Made by a program: the position numbers and the translations under genes
Shown here: positions 9,825-17,593 of the stretch, piece by piece
Position numbering within the stretch: the stretch's first letter is position 1
Layout of the letters: each line of letters starts with the position of its first letter
Assembly (NCBI GenBank): GCA_963725275.1
Contig: CAVRXS010000007.1
Span: 372,001 to 436,000 of the forward strand
Direction of reading: 5' to 3'
Origin: Bog-756 sp963725275
Lineage (GTDB): Bacteria; Actinomycetota; Acidimicrobiia; Acidimicrobiales; RAAP-2
Length of the DNA stretch: 64,000 nt
Notes under the pieces: model-generated
Database searches by the model: none
The model's input: the letters and a program-made list of their open reading frames with translations, nothing else
What the model was told of the DNA's origin: nothing

Positions 9825-11846
9825 TCAGGCGGGCGAGCGTTGGGCGAGGAGGGCCGTGGCCCGCTCGGCGACGTGGGCTGCGGTGAAGCCGAACTCCTCC
9901 ATGACCCGCTCGCCGGGGGCCGAGGCACCGAAGTGGTCGATGCCCAGGGATGCATCGGCGTACCGCTCCCACCCGAAGGTGGTGGCGGCCTCGACGGACA
10001 GGCAGGGCACCCCGGGGGGCAGGACCTCCGCGCGGTACGCCTCGGTCTGCGCCGCGAAGAGATCCCAGCACGGGAAGGACACGACCCGGGCGCCGGTGCC
10101 GCGTCCCGCGAGCACCTCGGCCGCCTCGAGGCAGAGGTGTACCTCGCTGCCGGTGCTGAGCAGGACGAGATCGATCGGAACGCCCGCCGGCTCGTGCAGG
10201 ACGTACGCACCGCGGGCGACGCCACCCGGGGCGAGGGAGGCGGTCTCGGCCAGGACCGGGAGCTCCTGGCGGGTGAGGATGAGCGCAGTGGGCAGCGGGT
10301 CCTCGACGGCCAGCCGCCATGCCTGGACGGTCTCGTTGGCATCGGCCGGCCGGATGACCCGGAGCCCGGGCATGGCCCGGACGGCAGCCAACTGCTCCAC
10401 CGGCTGATGGGTGGGGCCGTCCTGACCCAGACCGATCGAGTCGTGGGTCCAGGAGTAGATGACATGGACGCCGGACAGCGCTGCGACCCGGACCGCGCCG
10501 CGCATGTAGTCGCTGAAGACGAAGAAGGTGCCCCCGACCGGGAGCACCCCTCCGTGGGCGGCCATTCCGGTCATGACCGCGCCCATCCCGTGCTCGCGGA
10601 TGCCGTAGTGGATGAGACTGCCGCCCGGCTCCTCGACCGACTGGGCGAGTGCGTCGGCCATCGCCATCCCCGTGTTGCCGGTGAGATCGGCTGCGCCCAC
10701 GACGAGGCCCGGGATGGAGGGTTCGGAGGCGTCGAGGCAGGCCTTGATGGCCTTACGCGTGGCGATCGGGCCGTCCTCGGGGGCGAACGTGGGTAACGCG
10801 TCCTCCCACCCGGGGAGGCCGCGGCCGCCCAGGGCGGCATCCCAGCGGGCGGCTTCCCCGTCGGAGGCAGCCGTCTGGGTGGACCGCGCGGTCCGCTCCG
10901 CACGACCACGTGGGATGCAGGACCGGTACATCGCCAGGACGTCCTCGGGCACGAAGAAGGTCTCGTCCGTCGGGAGGCCGAGGAGCTCCTTGGTCAGGCG
11001 GATCTCTTCTTCACTGAACGGATCGCCGTGCGCCTTGGCCGTGTCGGTCAGGTGGGGGGAGGGGTACCCGATGTGGCTCCGCAGGATGATCAGCGAGGGT
11101 CGGTCTTCGTGGGCCCTCGCCCGCAGCAGGGCGGCCTCGAGGGCGTCGAGGTCGTTGGCGACCTCGCCGATGTTGTCGACCGACCAGCCGTAGGCGGTGA
11201 AGCGGCCGGCGACGTCGTCGGTATAGGAGAGCTCGGTGGGCCCGTCGATGGTGATGTGGTTGTCGTCGTAGACGTAGACCAGGCGGCCGAGGGCGAGGTG
11301 CCCGGCCAGCGAGGCGGCCTCGTGGGAGATCCCCTCCTCGAAGCAGCCGTCACCCGCGAAGACATAGGTGTGGTGATCGCAGAGCTCGGGGGAGAAGTGG
11401 CTGCGCAGCCACCGCTCGGCGATGCCCATGCCCACGCCGTTGGCCACGCCCTGCCCGAGCGGCCCGGTGGTCAGCTCGATCCCGAGCGAGTGGTTGAGCT
11501 CGGGATGACCGGGGGTCCGGCTGCCGAACTGCCGGAATGCCCGGATGTCATCGAGGGTGAGCCCGTAGCCGGTGAGGTGGAGCATCGAGTACAGCAGGAT
11601 CGACGCATGGCCGTTCGACAGCACGAACCGGTCGCGGTCGGGCCAGAGCGGGTCCGAGGGGTCGTGGTGGAGGATGCGGGTGAAGAGGACGTGGGCCAGC
11701 GGGGCGAGCGCCATCGCGGTGCCCGGATGCCCCGAGTTGGCGGTCCGCGGGGCGTCCATGGCCAGGCCGCGGATGACGTTGATCCCGCGCTGTTCGACGG
11801 CACTGTCGGGACGGGGCACCAGTGGTTGTGGCGCTGGGTGGCTCAT
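9825..11846 (-). CDS. tkt: transketolase
   Basis: Thiamine-diphosphate enzyme moving two-carbon units between pentose, heptose and hexose phosphates. The 673-residue chain is full length. The TPP-binding stretch GDGCFEEGISHEAASLAG with YDDNHITIDG lies in the first third; the pyrimidine-domain block GIREHGMGAVMTGMA and SYMWTHDSIGLG-like residues lie in the middle. The ATG at 11846 lies 8 bp behind a TAGGGT box, so tkt can begin a leaderless transcript covering tal-gnd-zwf-pgl. The FIST gene lies 52 bp upstream on the same strand. Confidence 0.95.
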   Translation of the reverse strand: MSHPAPQPLVPRPDSAVEQRGINVIRGLAMDAPRTANSGHPGTAMALAPLAHVLFTRILHHDPSDPLWPDRDRFVLSNGHASILLYSMLHLTGYGLTLDDIRAFRQFGSRTPGHPELNHSLGIELTTGPLGQGVANGVGMGIAERWLRSHFSPELCDHHTYVFAGDGCFEEGISHEAASLAGHLALGRLVYVYDDNHITIDGPTELSYTDDVAGRFTAYGWSVDNIGEVANDLDALEAALLRARAHEDRPSLIILRSHIGYPSPHLTDTAKAHGDPFSEEEIRLTKELLGLPTDETFFVPEDVLAMYRSCIPRGRAERTARSTQTAASDGEAARWDAALGGRGLPGWEDALPTFAPEDGPIATRKAIKACLDASEPSIPGLVVGAADLTGNTGMAMADALAQSVEEPGGSLIHYGIREHGMGAVMTGMAAHGGVLPVGGTFFVFSDYMRGAVRVAALSGVHVIYSWTHDSIGLGQDGPTHQPVEQLAAVRAMPGLRVIRPADANETVQAWRLAVEDPLPTALILTRQELPVLAETASLAPGGVARGAYVLHEPAGVPIDLVLLSTGSEVHLCLEAAEVLAGRGTGARVVSFPCWDLFAAQTEAYRAEVLPPGVPCLSVEAATTFGWERYADASLGIDHFGASAPGERVMEEFGFTAAHVAERATALLAQRSPA

Positions 11847-11854
11847 CGCTGCAA

Positions 11855-11860
11855 ACCCTA
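11855..11860 (-). promoter_or_regulatory. -10 box of tkt
   Basis: TAGGGT on the minus strand, 8 bp before the tkt ATG. It would give a leaderless or nearly leaderless transcript for the pentose phosphate unit. No -35 is evident. Confidence 0.45.
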
Positions 11861-11898
11861 CCGGCCGGGCACTGCGCCGGTGGCACCAGCGGTGCTGG

Positions 11899-13047
11899 TC
11901 ATCGCTCGCGGAACAGCGCCATCGCGACGGAGAAGCTGTGCACGAAGTTGGTGCCGCCGACGGGCCCGAACTCGCCCGCGGCGAAGAGTCCGCCCACCGG
12001 TACCGGTCCGAGCGCCCGCTCGACGGCCCTGGCGTCGTGATCGTTCACGTCGAAGAGGCGGGTTCCGCGACCGTTGCAGAGGAAGAGGAGACCGGCGTCG
12101 GCCTCGCGGGTCCGCAGCAGGGCGGTGAGGTCGTGCGCGGCGGTCTCGGCGTCACGGATGTGGAACTGGATGGTGCTCCCGAGGGGCACCCGGTCCTCGA
12201 CGGCCACGGCCCCGGTCGACCGGTCGACCCCGACGACGCTGCGCACGAGGAAGTCCCCGGGCCCGGGTTGGGTGACGTGCTCGTCGACCAGCCGCCCGAT
12301 GTAGAGCCCGTTCCCCTCGATGCCGGCTACGTCGGCGGGACGGAGGCCTTCGGTGATCTGGTCGACCAGGCACTCCATCGCCGGCTTCCCTGCGACCTCG
12401 TAGACGATGTTGCGGTCCGACCGGGTCACGGTGAGCAGCCGCCCGTAGGGTTGGCATCCCTGGGAGAGCACCGGTTCGACCTCGACCCCGGATCCGAGGA
12501 GGACCATGGCCGCCCCCGCGTCGAGGACCCGGGACCCGAGCACCAGCCGGCTGCCCCCGGGTCCGCGTGCCCCCGAGGCGTAGCCACCGATGACCGGCAG
12601 CCCCGGCCGCCGTTCCGCGAGCCAGCCCAGGAACTCGGGCATCGGGAAGGTGAACGGGTCGGCGACCGCGACGACCGCCGACGGGTCGAAGTCGACCGAT
12701 TCCGGCCACCCGCCGAAGTGCCAGGTGTCGTCGGCCAGCCGGACCGCGGTCAGCTCGACGGGGAGGAGCGGGCCGACCCGACCCGCCCACAGGCTGATGG
12801 CAGGGGTCTCCTCGACCTCGATCCCGCGACCGACCACCGACTCGGCCCCCGCGCCGAGGGTGGCCAGGGGATGGAGCGCGGCCTCGACGGTGGCGACGAT
12901 GTCCTCGAGGGCTCCCGCGTGGGGGCGGGTGACCGTGACCATCACCAGGTCGGGGCGGTCGCCAACCGCCTCGAGCACCGCCCCGGCCACCTCGCCCACC
13001 GCCTGGGAAGCCACCGGATGGCGGGAGACCGAGCTCGCGAACTCCAC
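11899..13047 (-). CDS. FIST N- and C-domain sensory protein
   Basis: A FIST-domain protein, a family of ligand-sensing cytoplasmic proteins (small-molecule or amino-acid binding is proposed for the family). The N-terminal FIST half includes LVMVTVTRPHAGALEDI and PVIGGYASGARGPGG. The C-terminal half includes LLFLCNGRGTRLF and ends with GGLFAAGEFGPVGGTNF, a typical FIST_C pattern. It is about 382 residues from a GTG at 13047; this start is uncertain because no good ribosome site is seen and the frame runs on over the divergent thioesterase gene. No output domain is fused. It lies just upstream of tkt, so a metabolic sensing role is possible but unproven. Confidence 0.8.
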   Translation of the reverse strand: MEFASSVSRHPVASQAVGEVAGAVLEAVGDRPDLVMVTVTRPHAGALEDIVATVEAALHPLATLGAGAESVVGRGIEVEETPAISLWAGRVGPLLPVELTAVRLADDTWHFGGWPESVDFDPSAVVAVADPFTFPMPEFLGWLAERRPGLPVIGGYASGARGPGGSRLVLGSRVLDAGAAMVLLGSGVEVEPVLSQGCQPYGRLLTVTRSDRNIVYEVAGKPAMECLVDQITEGLRPADVAGIEGNGLYIGRLVDEHVTQPGPGDFLVRSVVGVDRSTGAVAVEDRVPLGSTIQFHIRDAETAAHDLTALLRTREADAGLLFLCNGRGTRLFDVNDHDARAVERALGPVPVGGLFAAGEFGPVGGTNFVHSFSVAMALFRER

Positions 13048-13111
13048 GGCGCTCAGGTGCCCATCGGGAGGGAACGGACCATCCCTCCAGTATCGACGCG
13101 AGGGAGGGCGG

Positions 13112-13117
13112 TAGCCT
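13112..13117 (+). promoter_or_regulatory. -10 box of thioesterase gene, leaderless
   Basis: TAGCCT is followed by 6 bp and then GTG. The stretch TAGCCTCGCACCGTG closely matches TAGACTCGCAACGTG before the tatA/B gene at 23819. Confidence 0.5.
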
Positions 13118-13123
13118 CGCACC

Positions 13124-13534
13124 GTGGCCGACCAGCGGATCCAGGTGCCCGCCAACTGCGAGCTCACCCTCGGCATGACCTGTGTCGACAAGTCGGTGCC
13201 GGGGCGCACGGTCTGGCGGATGCGGGCCGACGAGCGGTTCGCCAACCCGGCGGGCATCGTGCAGGGCGGATTCGTGGGCGCCATGGCCGACTCGGCCATG
13301 GGCTCGGCGGCGATCACCTTCGCCCGCGCCGCGGGCCGGAAGATCTTCGCCTCGAACGTGGAGATGAAGACCAGCTTCCTGGCCGAGGCCCGGGTCGGGA
13401 GCGTGCTCGACTGCACTGCGGTCATCGTGTCGGGGGGCAGCCGGGTGGCCTTCGCGGAGGCCGAGGTGGTCGATGACGGCGGCCGTACGGTGGCGAGGGC
13501 CAGCTCGACCTACCTGTTCACCGGCCGCGATTGA
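13124..13534 (+). CDS. PaaI-type hotdog thioesterase
   Basis: A 136-residue single hotdog-fold protein that probably hydrolyses acyl- or aryl-CoA thioesters. The family helix motif with its acidic residue is visible in VQGGFVGAMADSAMG, followed by the long strand MKTSFLAEARVGSVL and a second strand SRVAFAEAEVVDDGG. The GTG at 13124 lies 6 bp behind a TAGCCT box and suits a leaderless mRNA. It is divergent from the FIST gene across 76 bp. The substrate is not deducible. Confidence 0.85.
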   Translation: MADQRIQVPANCELTLGMTCVDKSVPGRTVWRMRADERFANPAGIVQGGFVGAMADSAMGSAAITFARAAGRKIFASNVEMKTSFLAEARVGSVLDCTAVIVSGGSRVAFAEAEVVDDGGRTVARASSTYLFTGRD

Positions 13535-13667
13535 GTCACCACGTGGTGCCCGCTGACTAGAGTTGGGCCGTCCAGCACCCCGTCGGTCCGGCCCGAGCCG
13601 GGCGTCGGGCAGCGCTGAACCGGTCCCGACATCCTTCCGGATGCCGCGGCAGACCCCGAGGAGGAAT

Positions 13668-14033
13668 GTGGCGCCAGGTCGCAGCGGCAGCGGAAGGGGA
13701 CTTGGTGGTCTGCGCGCGACGGGCAGCGAGGCCGTGCAGCTCGTCATCGACTACGTCAAGCAGGAGACGCTCGAGCCGCTCAAGGGACTCGGTCGGTACG
13801 TCCTGTTCGGCGTGGCCGGCTCGGTCGCACTCTCGATCGGGTTGGTCATCGTGGCGGTCGGGTTCCTCCGGCTCCTCCAGGGCGAGACCGGGAGCACCTT
13901 CACCGGCAACCTGTCCTGGATCCCCTATCTGATCTGCGTGGTGGCGGTCGTCATGGTTGCCGGGCTCTGTGTGTGGGCCATCGGCCGGGGCCAGCGCCCC
14001 GGTGGCGCCACCCCCGAGAAGGAGCAGGCGTGA
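13668..14033 (+). CDS. phage-holin-like / DUF1469-type small membrane protein
   Basis: A 121-residue protein with two strongly hydrophobic segments (around YVLFGVAGSVALSIGLVIVA and IPYLICVVAVVMVAGLCVWA) and an amphipathic N-terminus. This resembles the Phage_holin_3_6/DUF1469 proteins of actinobacteria, which in chromosomes are not phage lysis genes. The GTG at 13668 has a strong GAGGAGGA site just upstream and is preferred over the longer frame from 13563. Its stop overlaps the next GTG (GTGA). It is first of three small membrane-protein genes ahead of trmI. Confidence 0.68.
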   Translation: MAPGRSGSGRGLGGLRATGSEAVQLVIDYVKQETLEPLKGLGRYVLFGVAGSVALSIGLVIVAVGFLRLLQGETGSTFTGNLSWIPYLICVVAVVMVAGLCVWAIGRGQRPGGATPEKEQA

Positions 14034-14245
14034 GCAGCACCGATGGGGAGAAGATCACCCGGGACCAGATCGAGGCCAAGTTCCGCGAGCTCACCGGTGG
14101 GGTGACCGACGAGGTCGAAGGGGCCAAGTCGCAGGCGCTGACCGTGGGCCTTGCAGTGGCAGTGGTCGCGGTCGCGGTCGTCTTCCTCATCGGCCGTCGC
14201 AGCGGTCGTCGCCGCTCCGCCGTCGTCGAGGTCCGGCGGATCTGA
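14030..14245 (+). CDS. small single-pass membrane protein
   Basis: A 71-residue protein: a charged N-terminus (DGEKITRDQIEAKFRELTGG) followed by one transmembrane helix (VGLAVAVVAVAVVFLIG) and a very basic tail (RRSGRRRSAVVEVRR). Its GTG overlaps the stop of the upstream gene and the following gene starts 5 bp later, so the three are probably one operon. It resembles DUF3618-type proteins only in architecture; no confident family is assigned. Confidence 0.6.
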   Translation: MSSTDGEKITRDQIEAKFRELTGGVTDEVEGAKSQALTVGLAVAVVAVAVVFLIGRRSGRRRSAVVEVRRI

Positions 14246-14249
14246 AGCC

Positions 14250-14462
14250 GTGGACTCGCTCCTCCACTACCTGCAGGTGAAGGCATTCGGCCGGGGTCTG
14301 CGCGGCTACCACACCGCCTGGGTGGTGGTCGGGGTCGCCATCTGGATGCTCAACCGCGCCCGGCATCAGGACGATGTGATCTTCCGCACCAAGCTGAAGC
14401 CGGGTGAACGGCTGATCGTGAGCTCCGGCCGACCCGCCTCGGCGTCACCACCCGCCGGCTGA
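14250..14462 (+). CDS. small protein with one hydrophobic segment, unknown
   Basis: A 70-residue protein starting at GTG 14250, preceded by GGCGGA. It has a short hydrophobic stretch AWVVVGVAIWMLNRA and a C-terminal basic tail (RTKLKPGERLIVSSGRP). It lies 4 bp after the previous small membrane gene and ends 5 bp before trmI. Compact spacing and codon use support it as a gene; the function is unknown. Confidence 0.55.
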   Translation: MDSLLHYLQVKAFGRGLRGYHTAWVVVGVAIWMLNRARHQDDVIFRTKLKPGERLIVSSGRPASASPPAG

Positions 14463-14467
14463 GCACC

Positions 14468-15262
14468 GTGGACCCAGCCTATGACCCGAGCCTGCTCCGT
14501 GCAGGCGAGCGGGTGCTGCTCGTGGACGCTAAGGAGCGCCGGTATCTGGTGACGCTCCGGGCGGGCGCCACCTTCCATACCCACGCGGGGATCGTGGCCC
14601 ACGACGACCTCGTCGGCGCGCACGAGGGTGCGACCATCCTCGGCAGCACCGGACGGCAATTCCTTGCGGTCCGCCCGACCCTCTCGGACGTCGTGCTCAA
14701 GATGCCCCGCGGCGCGCAGGTGATCTACCCGAAGGACCTCGGCGCCATCCTCATCGAGTGCGACATCGCTCCCGGGCTCCGGGTCCTGGAGGCGGGGGTG
14801 GGATCGGGCGCCCTGTCGATGGCACTGCTCAGGTGTGGTGCCGAGGTGGTCGGCTACGAGCTGCGGGAGGACTTCGCACAGCTGGCCAGCACCAACGTGC
14901 GCGGTCTGGTCGGTGACGACGCCCGCTACCGGGTCGAGCTGCGGGACGTCTACGAGGGAATCGGCGAACGGGACCTCGACCGGATCGTGCTCGATCTGCC
15001 CGAGCCGTGGCGCGTGGTGCCGCATGCGGAGGTGGCACTGCACTCGGGGGGCATCCTCTGCGCCTATCTGCCCACCATCAACCAGACCGTCCAGTTGCGC
15101 CAGACGCTCGACGGGAGTGCCTTCGGCCTTGCCTCGACGCTCGAAGTGCTGCACCGGACCTGGCACATCGACGGCCGGTCGGTCCGGCCCGACCACCGCA
15201 TGGTCGGCCACACCGGGTTCCTCACGACGGCACGCCTGCTGCGGCCGGCGGGAGGGGACTGA
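14468..15262 (+). CDS. trmI: tRNA (adenine-58-N1)-methyltransferase
   Basis: Methylates N1 of A58 in the T-loop of tRNAs with SAM, as a tetramer. The 264-residue chain has an N-terminal beta domain and a Rossmann methyltransferase domain with motif I VLEAGVGSGALSMAL, the acidic VVGYELREDF and motif IV IVLDLPEPW. trmI just upstream of the proteasome genes is a familiar actinobacterial arrangement. The start is GTG at 14468, 5 bp after the small upstream gene. Confidence 0.93.
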   Translation: MDPAYDPSLLRAGERVLLVDAKERRYLVTLRAGATFHTHAGIVAHDDLVGAHEGATILGSTGRQFLAVRPTLSDVVLKMPRGAQVIYPKDLGAILIECDIAPGLRVLEAGVGSGALSMALLRCGAEVVGYELREDFAQLASTNVRGLVGDDARYRVELRDVYEGIGERDLDRIVLDLPEPWRVVPHAEVALHSGGILCAYLPTINQTVQLRQTLDGSAFGLASTLEVLHRTWHIDGRSVRPDHRMVGHTGFLTTARLLRPAGGD

Positions 15263-15272
15263 CCTCGGGGGA

Positions 15273-15508
15273 TCAGCCCTGTTCGATGAAGATGCACTCC
15301 CCGGGGCACTCCTCGGAGGCCTCGACCACGGCATCCTCCAGGTCCCCCGGGACCGCGGCCATCCCCCCGACCCGCCCGGCTCGTTCTTCACGTCGGCGCC
15401 CTCTTTGACGTAGGCGAGGCCGTCGTCGAGCAGGGTGAAGACCGCGGGCGCGATCTCCTCGCAGAGGCCGTCACCGGTGCAGAGATCCTGATCGATCCAG
15501 ACCTTCAT
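15273..15508 (-). pseudogene. ferredoxin, single-cluster type, broken by one base in a G run
   Basis: A small electron-transfer ferredoxin. From ATG 15508 (GTG 15520 possible) the frame gives MKVWIDQDLCTGDGLCEE, whose C-x5-C begins a [3Fe-4S]/[4Fe-4S] site. The matching C-terminal half (EECPGECIFIEQG, then stop) is in the next frame. One extra G in the G run at 15363-15368 would give a normal 78-residue protein. Without it the frame runs on for hundreds of codons antisense to trmI, which is not a plausible protein. Either a sequence error or a recent mutation. Ferredoxins of this type serve P450s or other oxidoreductases. Confidence 0.8.
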
Positions 15509-15733
15509 CAGTCGTGTCACTCCTAGGTGTCGCTCGGCTCGCCCGGTTGCGCCCGGCCGGGCGGATCGCTCCGCATGCGGACGGGTGGGCCTGGGAGGGC
15601 CTCGGAGGAGGACTCCGGCCCCACTACACGGTCAATGCTATCCGCAAGACGCTCCCTCAGAGCTGACGGTGCATCAGCTGGCCCTCGCCGGTCGGTCCAG
15701 GGACGTGCAACCGAGCCGGAGAGACGCATGGTG

Positions 15734-15755
15734 ACCTGGTGCCCAGGTGTATGGT
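15734..15755 (+). promoter_or_regulatory. arc promoter region: inverted repeat next to -10 box
   Basis: ACCTGG-TGC-CCAGGT (15734-15748) is a perfect inverted repeat with a 3-bp centre, followed by a -10-like TATGGT at 15750-15755. Transcription would start near 15762, leaving a leader of about 20 nt with AGGGA ahead of the GTG at 15784. The repeat occupies the space between -35 and -10 and could be an operator for the proteasome operon. Confidence 0.4.
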
Positions 15756-15783
15756 CGCCCAAGGGGCAACTCAGGGAAATGGG

Positions 15784-17568
15784 GTGATTGCGACGGGCGA
15801 AATGGATGATGCCCACCGCCCCCGACGGGCGGCGGGCGCGGATCACGAGGATCTCGAGACGCTGGAGGCACGCGCCCTGGCAGCCGAGGAGGAAGTCACC
15901 GTTCTCCGGCGCCGCCTGCAGGAGAGCCCGCGCCGGGTTCAGACGCTCGAGGAGAAGCTGCTCGAGACCAAGGGCCAGCTGGCCCAGGCCATCTCGCAGA
16001 ACGAGAAGCTGACCTTCACCCTCCAGACGGCAAAGGAGCACGTCGCCAATCTGCGCGACGAAGTGGAGAAGCTGACCCAGCCCCCGTCGGCCTACGGCAC
16101 CTACCTCGGGTCCAACGACGACGGCACCGTCGACGTGTTCTCCGGTGGGCGCAAGATGCGGGTCACCCTGCATCCCGACATCGAGAGCGACGAGCTCCGG
16201 CGCGGCAACGAGGTCGTGCTCAACGAATCGCTCAACGTCATCCTGGCCCGTGACGGCGAGGGATCCGGCGAGGTCGTGGTGCTCAAGGAGCTCCTGGCCG
16301 GCGGAACCCGGGCCCTGGTGTTCGGCCGGGCGGACGAGGAGCGGGTCGCCGAGCTCTCCGACGCGCTGCTCGGGGTCAAGCTCCGGTCCGGGGACACCAT
16401 CCTCATGGAGTCGCGCACCGGGCTGCTCATCGAGAAGCTGGACCGGCCGGAGGTCGAGGAACTGGTGCTCGAGGAGGTTCCGGACGTCACCTACGCGGAC
16501 GTCGGCGGTCTGGACGAGCAGATCGAGGCGATCACCGACGCGGTCGAGCTGCCCTACCTGTACCGGGAGCTCTACGCCGAGCACAAGCTCCCCGCCCCGA
16601 AGGGGATCCTGCTCTACGGCCCGCCGGGCTGCGGCAAGACCCTCATCGCCAAGGCGGTGGCCAACTCGCTCGCCAAGAAGGTGGCCGAGGTCACCGGCAA
16701 CAACAACGCCCGCAGTTACTTCCTCAACATCAAAGGTCCCGAGCTGCTCAACAAGTACGTCGGCGAGACCGAACGGCAGATCCGGCTGGTCTTCCAGCGC
16801 GCTCGTGAGAAGTCGGAGGAGGGCGTGCCGGTCATCGTCTTCTTCGACGAGATGGACTCTCTGTTCCGCACCCGCGGCAGCGGCATCAGCTCGGACATGG
16901 AGTCGACCATCGTGCCCCAGCTCCTGGCCGAGATCGATGGCGTGGAGACCCTCAAGGACGTGATCGTGATCGGGGCGTCCAACCGGGAGGACCTCATCGA
17001 CCCGGCCATCCTGCGCCCCGGCCGCCTCGACGTGAAGATCCGGATCGAGCGGCCGAACGAAGCCGCCGCCTCGCAGATCTTCTCCCGCTACCTGACCCCC
17101 GACCTCCCGCTCGACGTCGAAGAGGTGCGTACCCTCGGCGGCGGCGACCCGGGCAAGGCGACCCAGGCCATGATCGAGGCCACGGTGGCCGAGATGTACC
17201 GCAACGACGACGACAACCGGTTCCTCGAGGTGACCTACCAGAATGGGGACAAGGAGGTCCTCTATTACCGGGACTTCTCGTCGGGCGCCATGATCGAGAA
17301 CATCGTGCGCCGCGCCAAGAAGCTGGCCATCAAGCGGACCATCGCCGACGCCGGCCGCGGGATCCGAACCGCCGACCTGCTCGAGTCCATCCGCCAGGAG
17401 TACAAGGAGAACGAGGACCTCCCCAACACGACCAATCCGGACGACTGGGCGAAGATCTCCGGGAAGAAGGGCGAGCGGATCGTCTACATCCGCACCCTGA
17501 TCAGCGATCGCGAGGAAACGACCGGCGGACGCTCCATCGAACGGGTGGGCACCGGTCAGTATCTCTGA
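15784..17568 (+). CDS. arc: proteasome-associated ATPase ARC/Mpa
   Basis: Hexameric AAA+ unfoldase that recognises Pup-tagged proteins and feeds them to the 20S proteasome. About 594 residues from GTG 15784 (AGGGA site); ATG 15802 is an alternative. Order: N-terminal coiled coil that binds Pup (LEEKLLETKGQLAQAISQNE), OB domains, then AAA+ with Walker A GPPGCGKT, Walker B VIVFFDEMDS and arginine-finger region DPAILRPGRLD. The C-terminus is GQYL, with the penultimate Tyr typical of gate-opening HbYX-like tails. First gene of the arc-dop-pup-prcB-prcA-pafA cluster. Confidence 0.97.
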   Translation: MIATGEMDDAHRPRRAAGADHEDLETLEARALAAEEEVTVLRRRLQESPRRVQTLEEKLLETKGQLAQAISQNEKLTFTLQTAKEHVANLRDEVEKLTQPPSAYGTYLGSNDDGTVDVFSGGRKMRVTLHPDIESDELRRGNEVVLNESLNVILARDGEGSGEVVVLKELLAGGTRALVFGRADEERVAELSDALLGVKLRSGDTILMESRTGLLIEKLDRPEVEELVLEEVPDVTYADVGGLDEQIEAITDAVELPYLYRELYAEHKLPAPKGILLYGPPGCGKTLIAKAVANSLAKKVAEVTGNNNARSYFLNIKGPELLNKYVGETERQIRLVFQRAREKSEEGVPVIVFFDEMDSLFRTRGSGISSDMESTIVPQLLAEIDGVETLKDVIVIGASNREDLIDPAILRPGRLDVKIRIERPNEAAASQIFSRYLTPDLPLDVEEVRTLGGGDPGKATQAMIEATVAEMYRNDDDNRFLEVTYQNGDKEVLYYRDFSSGAMIENIVRRAKKLAIKRTIADAGRGIRTADLLESIRQEYKENEDLPNTTNPDDWAKISGKKGERIVYIRTLISDREETTGGRSIERVGTGQYL

Positions 17569-17581
17569 GCGTATGCCGGGA

Positions 17582-17587
17582 TAGGGT
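17582..17587 (+). promoter_or_regulatory. -10 box of dop, leaderless
   Basis: TAGGGT lies 6 bp before the dop ATG. It suggests a second, leaderless transcription start inside the proteasome cluster; no -35 is apparent. Confidence 0.45.
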
Positions 17588-17593
17588 CGACTC

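Noticed and set aside
13668..14033. Holin-like gene as sign of a prophage
   Set aside because: No other phage gene nearby; such DUF1469-type proteins are chromosomal in actinobacteria.
14366..15508. 384-residue extension of the ferredoxin frame
   Set aside because: Only the result of the missing base; the part after it is antisense to trmI.
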